NCBI RefSeq assembly: GCF_012927355.1
Contig: NZ_JABBGK010000007.1
Coordinates: 1-64,000 of the forward strand
Direction of reading: 5' to 3'
Length of the DNA: 64,000 nucleotides
Origin: Rhizobium terricola
GTDB taxonomy: Bacteria; Pseudomonadota; Alphaproteobacteria; Rhizobiales; Rhizobiaceae
The notes beneath the pieces are model-generated. The model worked only from the letters and a program-made list of their open reading frames with translations, searched no databases and had not been told where the DNA came from. Positions 63,448 to 64,000 of this stretch are shown one piece after another; position 1 is the stretch's first letter, and every line of letters starts with the position of its first letter. A program made the position numbers and the translations under genes.

Positions 63448-64000
63448 ATGGCGGCTGTTACCCATGAGGATACGGCAAGCCGCACCAGTGCGCTGCCCGC
63501 AATCTCCGCCGGCCTTCGCGCCGCCGGCCCCGTCGTCATCCTGCTCGTGCTCGGTTTCCTCGCTCCGCTGCTGACGGTGGCCGCCTACGCCTTTGCCACG
63601 CCGAAGAGTTTTGACGTCTTTCGCTCCTTCACCTTCGCCAACTTCGCGGCGATCTTCGACACCTCCAACACGGTGTGGATGTCGTTCGCCTGGTCGCTCG
63701 CCTACGCATTCGCCACCGTGGTGCTTCTGGCGGTGATCGCCTATCCGATCGCCTACGGCCTCAACCGCATGTTCGGCAAATGGTCGGGCTTCGTCGGCGT
63801 GCTTTTCGTCTTCCCGCTGTTCGTCTCGGAGAACGTCCGTCTCTATGGCTGGGTGCTGTTCTTCATCAAGAACGGCGTGCTCGACGGCGGCCTGAAATGG
63901 CTCGGCTTTTCCGGCGGCCCGGAAGTCCTCTACACGCCCGGCGCCATTCTCTTCGGCATGCTCTACGTCTATCTGCCCTTCATGCTGTTTCCGATGTCGC
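63448..64000 (+). CDS. ABC importer permease, 5' part only
   Basis: Begins with ATG 63448, one base after the ATPase stop, and runs off the window after about 184 codons. Three to four hydrophobic helices are visible, with spermidine/putrescine-type permease features (VILLVLGFLAPLLTVAAYAF, then VIAYPIAYGLNRMFG). The EAA loop would lie beyond the end. Confidence 0.88.
   Translation, partial: MAAVTHEDTASRTSALPAISAGLRAAGPVVILLVLGFLAPLLTVAAYAFATPKSFDVFRSFTFANFAAIFDTSNTVWMSFAWSLAYAFATVVLLAVIAYPIAYGLNRMFGKWSGFVGVLFVFPLFVSENVRLYGWVLFFIKNGVLDGGLKWLGFSGGPEVLYTPGAILFGMLYVYLPFMLFPMS

Noticed and set aside
1..64000. tRNA, rRNA, CRISPR array, phage or conjugation genes
   Set aside because: I looked for cloverleaf-type repeats, regularly spaced repeats and typical phage/mobility proteins and saw none; base composition and gene style are uniform across the window.

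Overview
The window is GC-rich, densely packed DNA from an alphaproteobacterium, almost certainly a member of the Rhizobiaceae. The evidence is a syntenic succinoglycan (exo) cluster of the Sinorhizobium meliloti type, minCDE preceded by a CtrA-type TTAA-N7-TTAA box, a dadA/alanine racemase/Lrp module, and a rhizobial-type intergenic repeat. In S. meliloti and Agrobacterium both exo and minCDE lie on a secondary replicon, so this is probably a chromid rather than the main chromosome (inference).

Layout. 1-1467: end of a sugar-acid operon (FAH-family hydrolase tail plus L-fuconate dehydratase), closed by a hairpin. 1669-3858: a NIT-domain chemoreceptor. 3861-12455: a TetR regulator divergent from a fatty-acid beta-oxidation operon (thiolase, fused hydroxyacyl-CoA dehydrogenase/enoyl-CoA hydratase, acyl-CoA dehydrogenase, acyl-CoA ligase, MaoC hydratase). 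12643-15204: a dimethylglycine/sarcosine dehydrogenase-like flavoprotein fused to a GcvT domain.

15295-29385 is the most unusual part. A GntR regulator with two predicted winged-helix domains sits between a short leftward operon (GntR, macrolide-type glycosyltransferase, ALDH10-like aminoaldehyde dehydrogenase) and a long rightward operon. The rightward operon encodes a PotFGHI-like polyamine/amine importer, a second paralogous glycosyltransferase, three tandem small cupins, an APH-fold kinase, a second aldehyde dehydrogenase and a saccharopine-dehydrogenase-like enzyme. I know of no characterised pathway with this combination. It looks like a catabolic system for a polyamine-like amine that passes through glycosylated and/or phosphorylated intermediates.

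29407-49415 is the exo cluster in the order Z-Q-F-Y (leftward), X-U (rightward), V-W (leftward), T (rightward), then H-K-L-A-M-O-N-P (rightward). Together these make UDP-glucose, build the octasaccharide on a lipid carrier, decorate it with acetyl, succinyl and pyruvyl groups, flip, polymerise and export it, and trim it. exoI and exoB are not in the window. A 27-bp perfect palindrome and a tiny leader ORF coupled to exoX lie in the long exoY-exoX gap.

49429-64000: recQ; dadA and alanine racemase with a divergent Lrp regulator (D-alanine/L-alanine catabolism); minCDE; a long intergenic region; a Mog/MoaB-type molybdopterin protein; an APH-type kinase followed by a class-III aminotransferase that resembles phospholyases (hydroxylysine/phosphoethanolamine type); an SDR dehydrogenase; and the start of a second amine-type ABC importer that runs off the window. 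I saw no rRNA, tRNA, CRISPR array, prophage or insertion sequence.
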